From assembly GCA_000403295.2 (NCBI GenBank), contig KE159609.1, positions 190,142-254,141 of the forward strand: a DNA stretch of 64,000 nucleotides. The letters run 5' to 3'. A program made the translations under genes and the position numbers. Origin of the DNA: Lachnospiraceae bacterium M18-1. Its GTDB lineage: Bacteria > Bacillota > Clostridia > Lachnospirales > Lachnospiraceae. The notes under the pieces are model-generated. The model was given only the letters and a program-made list of their open reading frames with translations. It made no database searches and was not told where the DNA came from. Positions 32,218 through 40,864 of the stretch are shown here, piece by piece. How positions within the stretch are numbered: position 1 is the first letter of the stretch; each line of letters starts with the position of its first letter.

Positions 32218-32960
32218 GCAGTGAAATTTTTTATGACAAGGCATTCATCCTTGTCGGGGAGAAATATATCCCCGTTGTAAATCATGGCTCGTCAAACTGC
32301 TTTGACTTTGATAGTCGGGGTCGTGAGATCCCGGAAAAGCATTGGTCGGTTCTGAACTACCCTCATACCGGGAGGATGCTGTTTACTGCAGAAGAAATGC
32401 AGGAGATAGCAGCCGTCCATGAGGAAGCCAATAGGAATAACCGGGGCGGGACACGCAAAAGCCGAAATCGGTCTTTTGAAGAAGGCGAGTTTGGGCGCTG
32501 GATCCTGGCAGGGATGAAATCGGCACATACCGTGGAGGACTACAGAAAACACGGGAATACCGTGACAGTGGTTGATTATGACCGTGACTATTGGCAAAGG
32601 CACTGTGTGTCTACGACAGAGGAATTGCTGGATAAGATCAAGGAGCTTTCAGGCCACAGCATTACAGTATCTTTCTGGGACGACCGCCATGTTACCCACC
32701 CGCCCATGCGGCGCAAGGGAACGCCCTTTGATTTCGGCACACTGCCGGAGTTTTATGTGCTGCGGGCAGCGCAGGGGTATTTTGTGAAGCGGAGCAGCCG
32801 AAAGATCTGGTTTGCAAGGTTTCAAAAGCCGAAATCACAGATGATTCGGAAGTTCAAGACCGAAAAAGCGGCACAGGACTATTTGGACAGCAATCAAAAA
32901 TTCTTTTCAGGATACGCATTTGAAATCGAATGCGTACAGAACGGAGGTGTCACAGCATGA
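32214..32960 (+). CDS. Unknown element protein, 248 residues
   Basis: 248 residues; N-terminal half contains FDFDSRGREIPEKHWSVLNY and TAEEMQEIAAVHEEANRNN, the C-terminal half FVKRSSRKIWFARFQKPKSQ. No membrane segment. Coupled at both ends to neighbours by 4-base overlaps. I do not recognise a family; proteins of this style are usual in the accessory blocks of Clostridial integrative elements. Confidence 0.7.
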   Translation: MSSEIFYDKAFILVGEKYIPVVNHGSSNCFDFDSRGREIPEKHWSVLNYPHTGRMLFTAEEMQEIAAVHEEANRNNRGGTRKSRNRSFEEGEFGRWILAGMKSAHTVEDYRKHGNTVTVVDYDRDYWQRHCVSTTEELLDKIKELSGHSITVSFWDDRHVTHPPMRRKGTPFDFGTLPEFYVLRAAQGYFVKRSSRKIWFARFQKPKSQMIRKFKTEKAAQDYLDSNQKFFSGYAFEIECVQNGGVTA

Positions 32961-33451
32961 GGGAGTCAAGGCCAGACCGCTTCCGCCGTGTGGCAGAAGC
33001 CCGGGTTAACAAGATTATCAAAATGGTAAGACTGCTTGGAAATTGTTCCAATCCTGCCGTATATGCTTTTACGCAAGAGCAGGTACAGCAGATTTTTGCT
33101 ACATTGCGGGATGAATTGGACAGAGCGCAGAAGCGATATACCCAGTCTTACAAGAAAAGGTTTTCGCTGTCGGACGAACAGTATGCTTCCCTGCCGAAAT
33201 ATCCGACCATCGTACTGCCTCTGCCGGATGGAAGCAGTCTTAGGGCAGTTGCAATCGACGATGAGAATTTTCCTGCAATCAATGTTTACTGGGATACAGA
33301 AAAGCCGGAGATTGATGGGCCAATCTGTTTTGCAGAATACAATCCTGAACGCGGTCCCTGCCACGAGGTCTGCATTGGAGCTTACCAGTCTGACGAGGAA
33401 GACACAGTTTATTACAAGCCATATATGGCAGAAAGGGAATCAAATGAGTAA
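32957..33451 (+). CDS. Unknown element protein, 164 residues
   Basis: From ATG 32957 (ACGGAGGTGTCACAGC upstream). An N-terminal helical, basic part (DRFRRVAEARVNKIIKMVRL, LRDELDRAQKRYTQSYKKRF) precedes a beta part (PTIVLPLPDGSSLRAVAIDD, INVYWDTEKPEIDGPICFAE). Overlaps both neighbours. No family assigned. Confidence 0.7.
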   Translation: MRESRPDRFRRVAEARVNKIIKMVRLLGNCSNPAVYAFTQEQVQQIFATLRDELDRAQKRYTQSYKKRFSLSDEQYASLPKYPTIVLPLPDGSSLRAVAIDDENFPAINVYWDTEKPEIDGPICFAEYNPERGPCHEVCIGAYQSDEEDTVYYKPYMAERESNE

Positions 33452-34244
33452 TTACATATACTGCCGCACACTCAAATTGGACTGGAAAGAAGTGTCCAGA
33501 CTGATCGCAGAATGTGCAGGCAAAATTTTAGACAGAACGATTCATGGCACAGCGGGCTATGAGGATGATCATTACTGGGGCTTTCAGGCGACCACTGATC
33601 GTTTTACCATTGCCGAAATAGACAAGCTTATCCGGTTTGTTAATGGGGATGAGGAGATGCAGCAAGAAGCAATTCCTCAGGATTCAGACAAATCAGCCGC
33701 AATCGGAGAGCGTTTGTCCCGTGCTTTGTTGGAAAAGACTTTAAGACTGTCATGGTGCCATGAGAGTACCACGGAATCGGCTCTTTGGCTGGTCAATGTC
33801 CGGGAAAAACGGCCGGCAGTCTATAAACGGATTGTTGAGATCAGCCCGCATGATATTTGCTTGGATAACCTTAGGAGCAAAAGTGAATTGATTGCTTATC
33901 TCCACGAAAACGGTCCAACGCATTCCACGCTGATGGATTTCTGTGCGGATTACAGGGAGCGGTATCACAACGAACTCTGCTGGAACTATCCAATCTCCGA
34001 TGGGCTGCATCTTGGCACGTTTTTCGTTCTCGTAAAGGAGGGCGTTCTGGCTCTTCCTTATGACGATGCGGATAAGGTGGACTATGAGCTGCTTTGTATG
34101 GACGATGCTAAAATGTGTGACAGAGAATCTATGGAGAATCTCATAACGGAGTGGGATAGCTTCGACCGGGATTTACGCTCCGCCATGCGGGGCATGATGG
34201 CGTTTTACCGCAGAGAGGAGGAGCATCATGGATCAGAAAATTGA
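33444..34244 (+). CDS. Unknown element protein, 266 residues
   Basis: From ATG 33444, coupled to the preceding stop by an 8-base overlap and preceded by GAAAGGGA. Contains YIYCRTLKLDWKEVSRLIAE, RALLEKTLRLSWCHESTTES and DLRSAMRGMMAFYRREEEHH. A mixed soluble protein with no recognised domain. Overlaps the DUF4262-like gene by 17 bases. Confidence 0.7.
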   Translation: MSNYIYCRTLKLDWKEVSRLIAECAGKILDRTIHGTAGYEDDHYWGFQATTDRFTIAEIDKLIRFVNGDEEMQQEAIPQDSDKSAAIGERLSRALLEKTLRLSWCHESTTESALWLVNVREKRPAVYKRIVEISPHDICLDNLRSKSELIAYLHENGPTHSTLMDFCADYRERYHNELCWNYPISDGLHLGTFFVLVKEGVLALPYDDADKVDYELLCMDDAKMCDRESMENLITEWDSFDRDLRSAMRGMMAFYRREEEHHGSEN

Positions 34245-34656
34245 CTGGCTCATCCATCTGGTGGCCAATGGCGCCTGCGATGAATGTGGTGAGGTAGAAA
34301 CAGACTTTTTGCCCTATATGTGCAATGCCCACACCCACGGGCTGGAACGCTATGGACACTTGGATTTCCAAATGGTACTTTTTTTGCCGACGGAGGAGAT
34401 TGGACGAATCCTCAATACTTTGGGGCTAAGAGTTCAATCTGGAGAACGCTTCCGGTCTGGAGATATGGTTTTCGGAATTTATGAAGACTGCGATGTGCGC
34501 TTGGATGAGTATGAGGAAACCGGGCGCAAAGTTTTGCGGGTCATTATACCGGATGCGAACAATATCTTCCCAGGGGAAGGAGATTGTATGCCCCCATACT
34601 GTCTGCAGCTCTTGAAGACAGATGAGCTCTGCGCAGAAAGGGGGATACCATCATGA
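34228..34656 (+). CDS. DUF4262-like protein
   Basis: 142 residues. CNAHTHGLERYGHLDFQMVL then GLRVQSGERFRSGDMV resembles the DUF4262 pattern (a His-containing HTHGL motif and a later GxRF segment). Family link is by eye. Function unknown. Start after GAGAGGAGGAGCATC, overlapping the preceding gene. Confidence 0.6.
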   Translation: MDQKIDWLIHLVANGACDECGEVETDFLPYMCNAHTHGLERYGHLDFQMVLFLPTEEIGRILNTLGLRVQSGERFRSGDMVFGIYEDCDVRLDEYEETGRKVLRVIIPDANNIFPGEGDCMPPYCLQLLKTDELCAERGIPS

Positions 34657-35030
34657 AAATCACGTTGTATCAAATCATCCCGGAACCGGAAAACAGATAC
34701 TTGATATTCAGCGATCTGAGAAGCATCCGGGCGGCAAGCGGCGGACATGTCCCGGCTGAGATTTACGAAGCAGTATTCAGCGGGGATCTGGACATTGCCG
34801 TGCCCCGGAATGCCAAAAACAAAATGGATCAAGAACTTGCCGAACTGGAAGCGGTATATGTACGTTTTAACGTATCGCATCCGGAAGGCTTCCGTGGACG
34901 GTCCATGACCATGTCAGATGTAGTCGAGGTCATCCGTTCCGAAAAGGAAAGCAGGTTTTACTTCTGCGACCGGTTCGGGTTTGAGGAGATTGCGTTTGAA
35001 AAGGAAAAAGCTGATTTGGGGCGCCTGTAG
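34653..35030 (+). CDS. YodL-domain-like protein
   Basis: 125 residues with the YodL pattern: KITLYQIIPEPENRYLIFSD at the start, LAELEAVYVRFNVSHPEGFR, then RSMTMSDVVEV and FYFCDRFGFEEIAFE. These modules recur in Firmicute conjugative elements; function unknown. Overlaps the previous stop by 4 bases (ATGA). Confidence 0.7.
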   Translation: MKITLYQIIPEPENRYLIFSDLRSIRAASGGHVPAEIYEAVFSGDLDIAVPRNAKNKMDQELAELEAVYVRFNVSHPEGFRGRSMTMSDVVEVIRSEKESRFYFCDRFGFEEIAFEKEKADLGRL

Positions 35031-35050
35031 GGCGCAGAAAGGATACAATC

Positions 35051-35263
35051 ATGAAGAAGCTGATATTGAACTATAAAGGGCGCGACAGCTGGGACAGACC
35101 GGTTTATGAATCAGAAGGCCGGCTGTATGTGGATGTGGATCCACGCAAAGGCTGGAAACCGAATATCTGTACGAAATACAACAATGAGTTTGATGGAGAG
35201 CCGGATACGCCGATTGCCGAAGATACCGTTGTGGAGTTTGTGCCGTGTCGGGATATCTGGTAA
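35051..35263 (+). CDS. Unknown small protein, 70 residues
   Basis: Contains SWDRPVYESEGRLYVDVDPR and a C-terminal EFVPCRDIW. AGAAAGGATACAATC precedes the ATG. Commonly seen type in integrative elements downstream of YodL-like genes, but no function is known to me. Confidence 0.65.
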   Translation: MKKLILNYKGRDSWDRPVYESEGRLYVDVDPRKGWKPNICTKYNNEFDGEPDTPIAEDTVVEFVPCRDIW

Positions 35264-35276
35264 GCGAGGAGGACGT

Positions 35277-35957
35277 ATGAAAGAATTTATGACAAAAATG
35301 GTTCCTGTCAATCTGTCAGACCGATTTCCATTCAAATGCAGGATGTGCGGCGCTTGCTGCCGGCATGTCAAGGAAAGCGTGCCGCTGGAGAGTCTGGATG
35401 CTTTTCGGCTTGCCAAACATCTGAGGGACAAAGGTGAAAATGTGAGCTGTGTGGAAGATGTGCTTGCTGCCTATGCAGAGCCTGTCTTACTTAGTGAAAA
35501 CGGGTATACGGTATTTATGCTGAAAACGGTTGGAGCGGATGATGCGTGCATTTTTCTGAAAGATAATCGGTGTACGATTCATTCTGTTCATCCGCGGGCA
35601 TGCCGTACATATCCTATTGCTGTCGGACCATATGAACTTGGCGGGTATGAACAGTATCTCAGTATGGAGCAGCCACTACACTATTCGGGTCCGCAGATGT
35701 CCGTGAAAAAATGGATTCAAAAGCGCTGTAGTAAACAGGATTTTGAATTTTTGAACACGGATATTGGTTCAGCGCAGGAGATAGAAAAATTACTGAAGAA
35801 GATTCCTGAGTATAACCGGACAAGGGCTGTGATGATGTTCCTTTTCTACAAGTATTCGGATTACGATCTGGATAAGTCTTTCCTTTCACAGTTTAAAAGC
35901 AATAACGATAAGCTGCTAGAGGTTCTGCGCAAAATGGCGGATGACAAAGATAACTAA
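35277..35957 (+). CDS. YkgJ-family cysteine cluster protein (first copy)
   Basis: 226 residues from ATG 35277 (GAGGAGGACGT). FPFKCRMCGACCRHVKESVP is the zinc/iron-chelating CxxCGxCC motif; later CIFLKDNRCTIHSVHPRACR and TYPIAVG complete the YkgJ/CxxCxxCC set. Likely binds a metal or Fe-S centre. A second, diverged copy lies at 36031, separated by a hairpin, so expression of the two may differ. Confidence 0.85.
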   Translation: MKEFMTKMVPVNLSDRFPFKCRMCGACCRHVKESVPLESLDAFRLAKHLRDKGENVSCVEDVLAAYAEPVLLSENGYTVFMLKTVGADDACIFLKDNRCTIHSVHPRACRTYPIAVGPYELGGYEQYLSMEQPLHYSGPQMSVKKWIQKRCSKQDFEFLNTDIGSAQEIEKLLKKIPEYNRTRAVMMFLFYKYSDYDLDKSFLSQFKSNNDKLLEVLRKMADDKDN

Positions 35958-35984
35958 ATTTTCAAGTCAGTATGACACAACAAC

Positions 35985-36017
35985 AAGGCGTCGGAATCCG
36001 GCGCCTTAATTATTTTT
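35985..36017 (+). terminator. Hairpin between the two YkgJ genes
   Basis: AAGGCGTCGG (35985-35994) pairs with CCGGCGCCTT (35998-36007) with one wobble, followed by AATTATTTTT. Confidence 0.6.
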
Positions 36018-36030
36018 AGGAGGAAATACC

Positions 36031-36762
36031 ATGGATGAAAGATTAAAAAATATCGTAGACAATTTTGAGGCAATGAAGATCGGTGTGGATGAGCCGTTTC
36101 CGTTTCACTGCACCATGTGCGGCAAATGCTGCATCAATCGGGAGGATATCCTTTTGACGCCGCGAGATATCTATAACATGGCAAAGGAGCTTGGGATAAC
36201 GACCGCAAAACTGTTTAAAACCTACTGCGAAACTTATGTTGGCTGCGATTCCCGTATGCCCATAGTTAGATTGAAGCCCCGTGGATCCATAAAAAGATGC
36301 CCGTTGCTGAAAGACAGAAAATGCTCTGTCCATAAGGCAAAACCGGCGGTATGTGCTCTGTTCCCGATAGGAAGATGCTTGATGTTTGAAAAGGATTCAA
36401 ATCCTTCAGAGAAAATTTCAGCAAGCCAGATACAGTATATTTTTACTAATCCTGGGTGCGGTGATAATGCTGAAACCCATACGGTGCGGGAATGGCTTGG
36501 AGAGTTTGGAATGTCACTGGAGGATGAGTTTTTTGTCAAGTGGCAGCAGGCAATCATGGAATTCGGGCAGTTTTTCCGTGAAGCGGAAAAGACGGCCAGT
36601 GGGCGTATCATGGAGCTGTCATGGACAGCGGCTTTTGTCGGCTTATATCTGCATTATGAAACTGATCAGGAATTTCTGCCGCAGTTTGAAAAGAATGTCC
36701 GGGAAATCACTGCACTGCTGCAGATGGCGCCCATAAAGGAAGGCGGTAGAGCAAATGAATGA
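36031..36762 (+). CDS. YkgJ-family cysteine cluster protein (second copy)
   Basis: 243 residues. PFPFHCTMCGKCCINREDIL carries the CxxCGxCC motif; CPLLKDRKCSVHKAKPAVCA and LFPIGR give the second cysteine group. Paralogue of 35277-35957 with clear divergence. TAGGAGGAAATACC precedes the ATG and its end overlaps the next gene by 8 bases. Probably metal-binding; partner unknown. Confidence 0.85.
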   Translation: MDERLKNIVDNFEAMKIGVDEPFPFHCTMCGKCCINREDILLTPRDIYNMAKELGITTAKLFKTYCETYVGCDSRMPIVRLKPRGSIKRCPLLKDRKCSVHKAKPAVCALFPIGRCLMFEKDSNPSEKISASQIQYIFTNPGCGDNAETHTVREWLGEFGMSLEDEFFVKWQQAIMEFGQFFREAEKTASGRIMELSWTAAFVGLYLHYETDQEFLPQFEKNVREITALLQMAPIKEGGRANE

Positions 36763-37420
36763 GGATCGTAACCAGCATCAGATTATCCGAAAGGATGCTC
36801 GCAACTGCTTTGTGGAGAGCCTGAATGACGCTTTTGAGATTGGGAGAATTCATCTTGCTTTTGCGACCTACGATCTGAGCCGTCCGATTGGACAACGGCA
36901 GACAAACAACATCCATATTTACATTGCGGTGGACGAGTTTCTGGAATTATGCCGCAAGCTGGAAGGCGGGGAACTTCGTTATCTGCTGAAGAATAAGAAG
37001 ACAAGCGGGGATAAAACACCGCTTTATCAGTGCCTGGGTGGCACTTCTGCCGAAAAGCTTGCAAAATACGGGCGTTCTCGGGCAGATGGAAAAAGCCTGT
37101 CCAGAACAGCACAGCTATTGGCAGGAAGCAAATCGGATTTCTTGTTTGTAGCGGACAGCGGGCCTGGTGAAACAGATCAGAAAGGTTTAATCGTTCCCAA
37201 GTTCGGAAGCAAGCCGGAAAATCATGTGGCAGTCAGTATGACATTTGAAACATTCAGTGAACTGCTGCTTACGACAAGACTGCACTATTCAGCATGGCTG
37301 GGTGCATGGTATGCAAACCAATATCATCCGGGCAGCCAGCGAACAGCACAGGCACAGGAAAACCCGCAGTATCAGGAGAATCAGGGAGAAGCAGAATACG
37401 TTTCTAATCCAATGTTCTAA
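36755..37420 (+). CDS. Unknown element protein, 221 residues, with duplicated 3' end
   Basis: Contains NNIHIYIAVDEFLELCRKLE and SMTFETFSELLLTTRLHYSA; the C-terminus is Gln/Glu/Asn-rich and ends NPMF. No family recognised. The last 54 or so bases and the following terminator recur in diverged form at 42446-42547, where the peptide would end AEYTSDPMF. The cargo between (37.5-42.4 kb) therefore sits exactly at the 3' end of this gene. Confidence 0.7.
   Translation: MNEDRNQHQIIRKDARNCFVESLNDAFEIGRIHLAFATYDLSRPIGQRQTNNIHIYIAVDEFLELCRKLEGGELRYLLKNKKTSGDKTPLYQCLGGTSAEKLAKYGRSRADGKSLSRTAQLLAGSKSDFLFVADSGPGETDQKGLIVPKFGSKPENHVAVSMTFETFSELLLTTRLHYSAWLGAWYANQYHPGSQRTAQAQENPQYQENQGEAEYVSNPMF
37367..37399 (+). 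repeat. 33-bp direct repeat, left copy (cargo module boundary)
   Basis: Identical over 33 bp to 42446-42478, coding for QYQENQGEAEY. Similarity continues with changes through the stop codon and the terminator hairpin (37436-37465 versus 42516-42547). Confidence 0.85.
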
Positions 37421-37435
37421 AGTAGAATGAAAAAG

Positions 37436-37465
37436 CGGTGCAGTCTGATGATTGCACCGTTTTTT
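37436..37465 (+). terminator. Terminator after 36755 gene, copy 1
   Basis: CGGTGCA (37436-37442), loop, TGCACCG (37453-37459), TTTTTT. The corresponding hairpin in copy 2 has compensating changes in the stem. Confidence 0.8.
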
Positions 37466-37607
37466 GCGCCTTGAGGGGCCTGTTTCCATGGGCTGAATCC
37501 GAGCCAGATGCAAAGATACAGAATCAGTGGACTTGTGAGTTGAACCATTTGTCGGCGTTGGCATATTTGCGAATACAAAGAAATTTTGCTATAATAAACC
37601 CTCCACT

Positions 37608-37638
37608 TTAACACCATACTTTTTATATATGGTATGCT
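37608..37638 (+). promoter_or_regulatory. MerR-type promoter of merR gene (19-bp spacer)
   Basis: TTAACA (37608-37613), 19 bases with an inner CCATA/TATGG palindrome, TATGCT (37633-37638). The overlong spacer is the MerR hallmark. CCCTCCAC precedes the -35, as in the second promoter at 38421. An ordinary promoter also lies upstream: TTGCGA (37567-37572), 17 bases, TATAAT (37590-37595). Confidence 0.6.
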
Positions 37639-37661
37639 TAACAGAACGGAGGTGGTTACAA

Positions 37662-38411
37662 ATGAATACATATACTACTTCGGAAGTAGCAAAGATTATA
37701 GGCATACATCCGAATACTGTACGGCTTTATGAAGAATGGGAATTGATACCAAAGGCAGAACGTAAAGCAAACGGTTATCGTGTATTTACCGATTTTCATA
37801 TCGAACAGTTTCGGCTTGCCCGTACCGCATTTCAAATAGAGGTCCTTCAGAACGGACTGAGAAAAAAGATTGTGGAAACGGTTAAGGTTTCAGCAAAGAA
37901 AGACTTTGATCAAGCACTTGTTTTGGCAAATGAATATCTGAGCCAGATACAAAAGGAAGTAAGAAATGCGGAAGAAGCCATTGCTATAACACGGCAGATT
38001 TTAGAGGGAAGAGCAATATCCGAAACACCGCCGCTTTGCCTGAAACGTAAAGAAGTTTCGGAATATCTGAATATTTCCATGGATACACTCCGAAATTGGG
38101 AACTAAACGGGCTGATGCGAATAAAGCGTAAACAAAATGGCTATCGCTATTACACAGACGAAGACATAAAGCGATTAAAAATAATAAGATCACTTCGGTG
38201 TGCCAATTATTCATTGGAAGCAATCCTGCGTATGCTCCATGCGCTCTCAGACGACCCTCATACCAATATAAAACGGGTACTTAATACTCCAAAAGACGAT
38301 ACGGATATTATATCCGTATGCGATAGACTGATTATCTCATTGCAAAGGGCAGCGGAAAATGCCAAGAAAATGATAGGCATTCTTAATGATATGAAAAGTA
38401 TATTTTCCTAA
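37662..38411 (+). CDS. MerR-family regulator with two HTH domains
   Basis: 249 residues from ATG 37662 (GGAGGTGGTTACA upstream). The first MerR HTH is at about 1-70 (TTSEVAKIIGIHPNTVRLYE, ERKANGYRVFTDFHIEQFRL) and a second at about 128-200 (LKRKEVSEYLNISMDTLRNW, KRKQNGYRYYTDEDIKRLKI). A helical tail lacks an obvious drug-binding domain. It probably activates the ABC operon at 38485, whose promoter has the same 19-bp spacer and upstream box as its own. Confidence 0.88.
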   Translation: MNTYTTSEVAKIIGIHPNTVRLYEEWELIPKAERKANGYRVFTDFHIEQFRLARTAFQIEVLQNGLRKKIVETVKVSAKKDFDQALVLANEYLSQIQKEVRNAEEAIAITRQILEGRAISETPPLCLKRKEVSEYLNISMDTLRNWELNGLMRIKRKQNGYRYYTDEDIKRLKIIRSLRCANYSLEAILRMLHALSDDPHTNIKRVLNTPKDDTDIISVCDRLIISLQRAAENAKKMIGILNDMKSIFS

Positions 38412-38420
38412 CCCTCCACC

Positions 38421-38451
38421 TTTACACCAACCTTTTTTGAACTGCTAAAAT
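38421..38451 (+). promoter_or_regulatory. MerR-type promoter of ABC operon (19-bp spacer)
   Basis: TTTACA (38421-38426), 19 bases, TAAAAT (38446-38451), preceded by CCCTCCAC. The 18-bp block 38412-38429 matches 37599-37616 at 16 positions. Confidence 0.65.
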
Positions 38452-38484
38452 AATGTGGTAAAAACGAAAAAGGAGGACAGGTTG

Positions 38485-39219
38485 ATGGAAGAAATCATCA
38501 GCGTAAAACAACTTTCAAAATCTTATGGCAGATTGAATGCCGTGCAGGGCTTGGATTTGTCAGTAACACAAGGTTCGGTCTTCGGGCTGCTTGGGGCAAA
38601 CGGTGCAGGAAAAAGCACCACAATCGAATGTATGTTAGGCACAAGAAAACCCGATGCAGGTACGGTTTCCATTTTAGGGATGGCCCCACTCCTGCAAAGA
38701 AAACAGCTTTTTGAAAATGTCGGTGTTCAATTCCAGGAAGCGAATTATCAAGATAAAGTGACGGTTTCCGAATTGTGCGAAGTAACACAGTCGCTCTATA
38801 AGAATGCTGCAGATTATGGGGAACTTCTGAAACAGTTTGGCATCTTTGATAAAGCAAAAAGTATGGTAAAGGAGCTTTCAGGAGGACAGCGGCAAAAGCT
38901 GTTTATTGTTTTGGCTTTGATACCGCAGCCTAAAGTTGTTTTTCTGGACGAGCTGACCACGGGGCTTGACGCAAAAGCCAGACGAGAGGTATGGAAAATC
39001 TTATCTGACCTCAAAGAAAAAGGACTGACCATTTTTCTGACCTCGCATTTTATGGATGAGGTAGAAGCATTATGCGACACAATCTGCATACTAAAAAAGG
39101 GGAAAGCCGTCTTTTATGGAACAGTAGAAGAAGCCATTGCAGGCAGTCCTTATGACAAATTTGAAGATGCGTACTTATGGTATTCTGACGAGGGGGTAAG
39201 CGAAAATGAGAACATTTAA
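38485..39219 (+). CDS. ABC transporter ATP-binding protein
   Basis: 244 residues from ATG 38485 (AGGAGGACAGGTTG). Walker A GANGAGKST, signature KELSGGQRQKLFIVLAL, Walker B VVFLDELTTGLDAKARRE and H-loop TSHFMDE. Drug-exporter (CcmA/NatA-like) class. The Walker B glutamate is followed by LTTGLD rather than PTxGLD, a minor change. Overlaps the permease gene by 14 bases. Confidence 0.92.
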   Translation: MEEIISVKQLSKSYGRLNAVQGLDLSVTQGSVFGLLGANGAGKSTTIECMLGTRKPDAGTVSILGMAPLLQRKQLFENVGVQFQEANYQDKVTVSELCEVTQSLYKNAADYGELLKQFGIFDKAKSMVKELSGGQRQKLFIVLALIPQPKVVFLDELTTGLDAKARREVWKILSDLKEKGLTIFLTSHFMDEVEALCDTICILKKGKAVFYGTVEEAIAGSPYDKFEDAYLWYSDEGVSENENI

Positions 39220-39949
39220 AACAATGCTGAAAAACGAAATGAAACTGTCACTGAGGGATATGAACATGGTCATATTTGCAATCTGTATTCCACTCGTGGT
39301 TTTGATTATACTTGGCGTTATTTACGGCGACAAACCAGCTTTTGAAGGTGCAGAGTACACATTTCTCGATCAGTCCTTTGGAGCTTTGTCAACGATTGCG
39401 ATTTGTGCAGGCGGCGTTATGGGGTTGCCTCTTGTGGTATCCGATTACCGAAGCAGAAAAATATTGAAACGCTTTAAAGTAACACCCGTTAGTCCTGCAA
39501 TGATTTTAGCAGTACAGGTGATGATTTACACAATTTATTCCGTTGTATCGCTTGTATTGCTCTATATAGTATCCACACTCTTTTTTGGCTTCCACCTGCT
39601 TGGTTCTCTGCCTGCTTTCCTTGGCGGATATATATTGGTAATGCTCTCCATATTCAGCATCGGAATGATGGTTGGGGGAATATCTCCCAACTCTCAGACA
39701 GCGAGCGTAATTGCAAGCCTGCTCTATTTCCCAATGCTTATTTTTTCTGGAGCAACCCTGCCGTATGAGGTAATGCCGAGTGCATTGCAAAAGATAGCGG
39801 ATATTCTGCCTTTGACACAGGGGATAAAGATTTTGAAAGCTGCTTCGTTAGGACTTCCAATCGAAAATATTTTTGTTCCGCTTATTGTCATGGCGGTACT
39901 TGCTGTCATTTGTATCGGTGTGTCTTTTCGCTTTTTCAGATGGGAGTAA
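39206..39949 (+). CDS. ABC-2 permease (drug-exporter type)
   Basis: 247 residues with six membrane helices (MVIFAICIPLVVLIILGVIY, VVSLVLLYIVSTLFFGFHLL, FVPLIVMAVLAVICIGVSF). DrrB/NodJ-like features include MGLPLVVSDYRSRKILKRFK and the late LLYFPMLIFSGATLP-EVMP segment. Forms an exporter with the ATPase; MerR control suggests inducible resistance to a drug or peptide. Confidence 0.9.
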   Translation: MRTFKTMLKNEMKLSLRDMNMVIFAICIPLVVLIILGVIYGDKPAFEGAEYTFLDQSFGALSTIAICAGGVMGLPLVVSDYRSRKILKRFKVTPVSPAMILAVQVMIYTIYSVVSLVLLYIVSTLFFGFHLLGSLPAFLGGYILVMLSIFSIGMMVGGISPNSQTASVIASLLYFPMLIFSGATLPYEVMPSALQKIADILPLTQGIKILKAASLGLPIENIFVPLIVMAVLAVICIGVSFRFFRWE

Positions 39950-40276
39950 CAAGTAATATGGAATGGCTCTTATTCTTTCTTTGTGGGAGAAAAACCCGTA
40001 ATAGGATTAGAGAGGACACGATGTCTGCCTGCCCGCTAAACGCCTCCTCTGGGGAAATTTTTTGAAATGATTTTCAGGGTATAGAGCAGACCGCAGAAAA
40101 CAACAAATTTCGCCCGGCAGGTCGTAGGCCAACCGGGCGAATATAGAAGTATTATGAAGTTGATTTATATGGTAGTACATACTCGGTAAATGTGGCATGA
40201 AAAAAGGGCTGCTGTAGACTACCTTTATTTTGTTTGGGCACATGAAAATTCCGCCACCACAACAACGGTTTTTTTA
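39950..40276. other. Intergenic region between ABC operon and minus-strand genes
   Basis: No gene supported. It contains a 9-bp hairpin TTCGCCCGG/CCGGGCGAA (about 40113-40142) without a good T run, probably separating convergent transcripts. Confidence 0.5.
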
Positions 40277-40855
40277 TTACCTGCTTTGTAGCTGTGTCAT
40301 ACCCTTTGTTTCATAATAATCGGTTCTCGTCATACCGTATAAATAGTAATCGCAATAGGTATTCACCATTTTACCGTCGCGGATATGTCCCTCACGCTTA
40401 AACCCTGCTTTTTCCAGTGTTTTATATGACGCGATATTTAGAACATGGACATCAGCCCATAATCGTTGCAATTCTGTTTTTTCAAAACAGAAAATCACTA
40501 CTTCAGTTAATGCTTCTGCCATAAGCCCATTTCCTTGATAAATCGGGGAAAGTCGGAACGCCACCTTTGCCATACGATCATTTTCAATGAGATATACCCA
40601 CATCTCACCAATTACTTTATTGTCCTTTTTATAAACGATTCCCCAATGAAAGCTCTTTGTAGGTCGTTCCTTTTTTTGAAATAACAATTCCGGGTTTAAG
40701 TCACTTTTTCCGGGACGTTTCCCCCAATATTGATACAACGATTTGTCGCCCAACCATTCTTTCAAATCATCAATATCATCATACTGCAAAGGACGTAATA
40801 GGAGCCTTTCTGTATCAAGTATCGGTTTGTTCTGAATATAATCTTGTAGTTTCAT
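40277..40855 (-). CDS. GNAT acetyltransferase (RimJ/RimL-like)
   Basis: 192 residues. Acetyltransf_3 pattern: LDTERLLLRPLQYDDIDDLK at the N-terminus, VIGEMWVY, then the acetyl-CoA loop FRLSPIYQGNGLMAEALTEV and NIASYKTLEKAGFKREGHIR. It transfers acetyl to an amine of unknown identity (protein N-terminus, antibiotic or metabolite). It lies 9 bases after TrmO on the minus strand, so the two are co-transcribed. Confidence 0.88.
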   Translation of the reverse strand: MKLQDYIQNKPILDTERLLLRPLQYDDIDDLKEWLGDKSLYQYWGKRPGKSDLNPELLFQKKERPTKSFHWGIVYKKDNKVIGEMWVYLIENDRMAKVAFRLSPIYQGNGLMAEALTEVVIFCFEKTELQRLWADVHVLNIASYKTLEKAGFKREGHIRDGKMVNTYCDYYLYGMTRTDYYETKGMTQLQSR

Positions 40856-40864
40856 AAAGCCCCC

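Noticed and set aside
33036..33443. Long frame continuing upstream of the 33444 gene
   Set aside because: It overlaps the 32957 gene completely in another frame; ATG 33444 has a ribosome site and overlap coupling.
40007..40243. 78-residue minus-strand frame ending in a basic tail
   Set aside because: No ribosome site, low-complexity start, lies over a hairpin in an intergenic region; probably non-coding.
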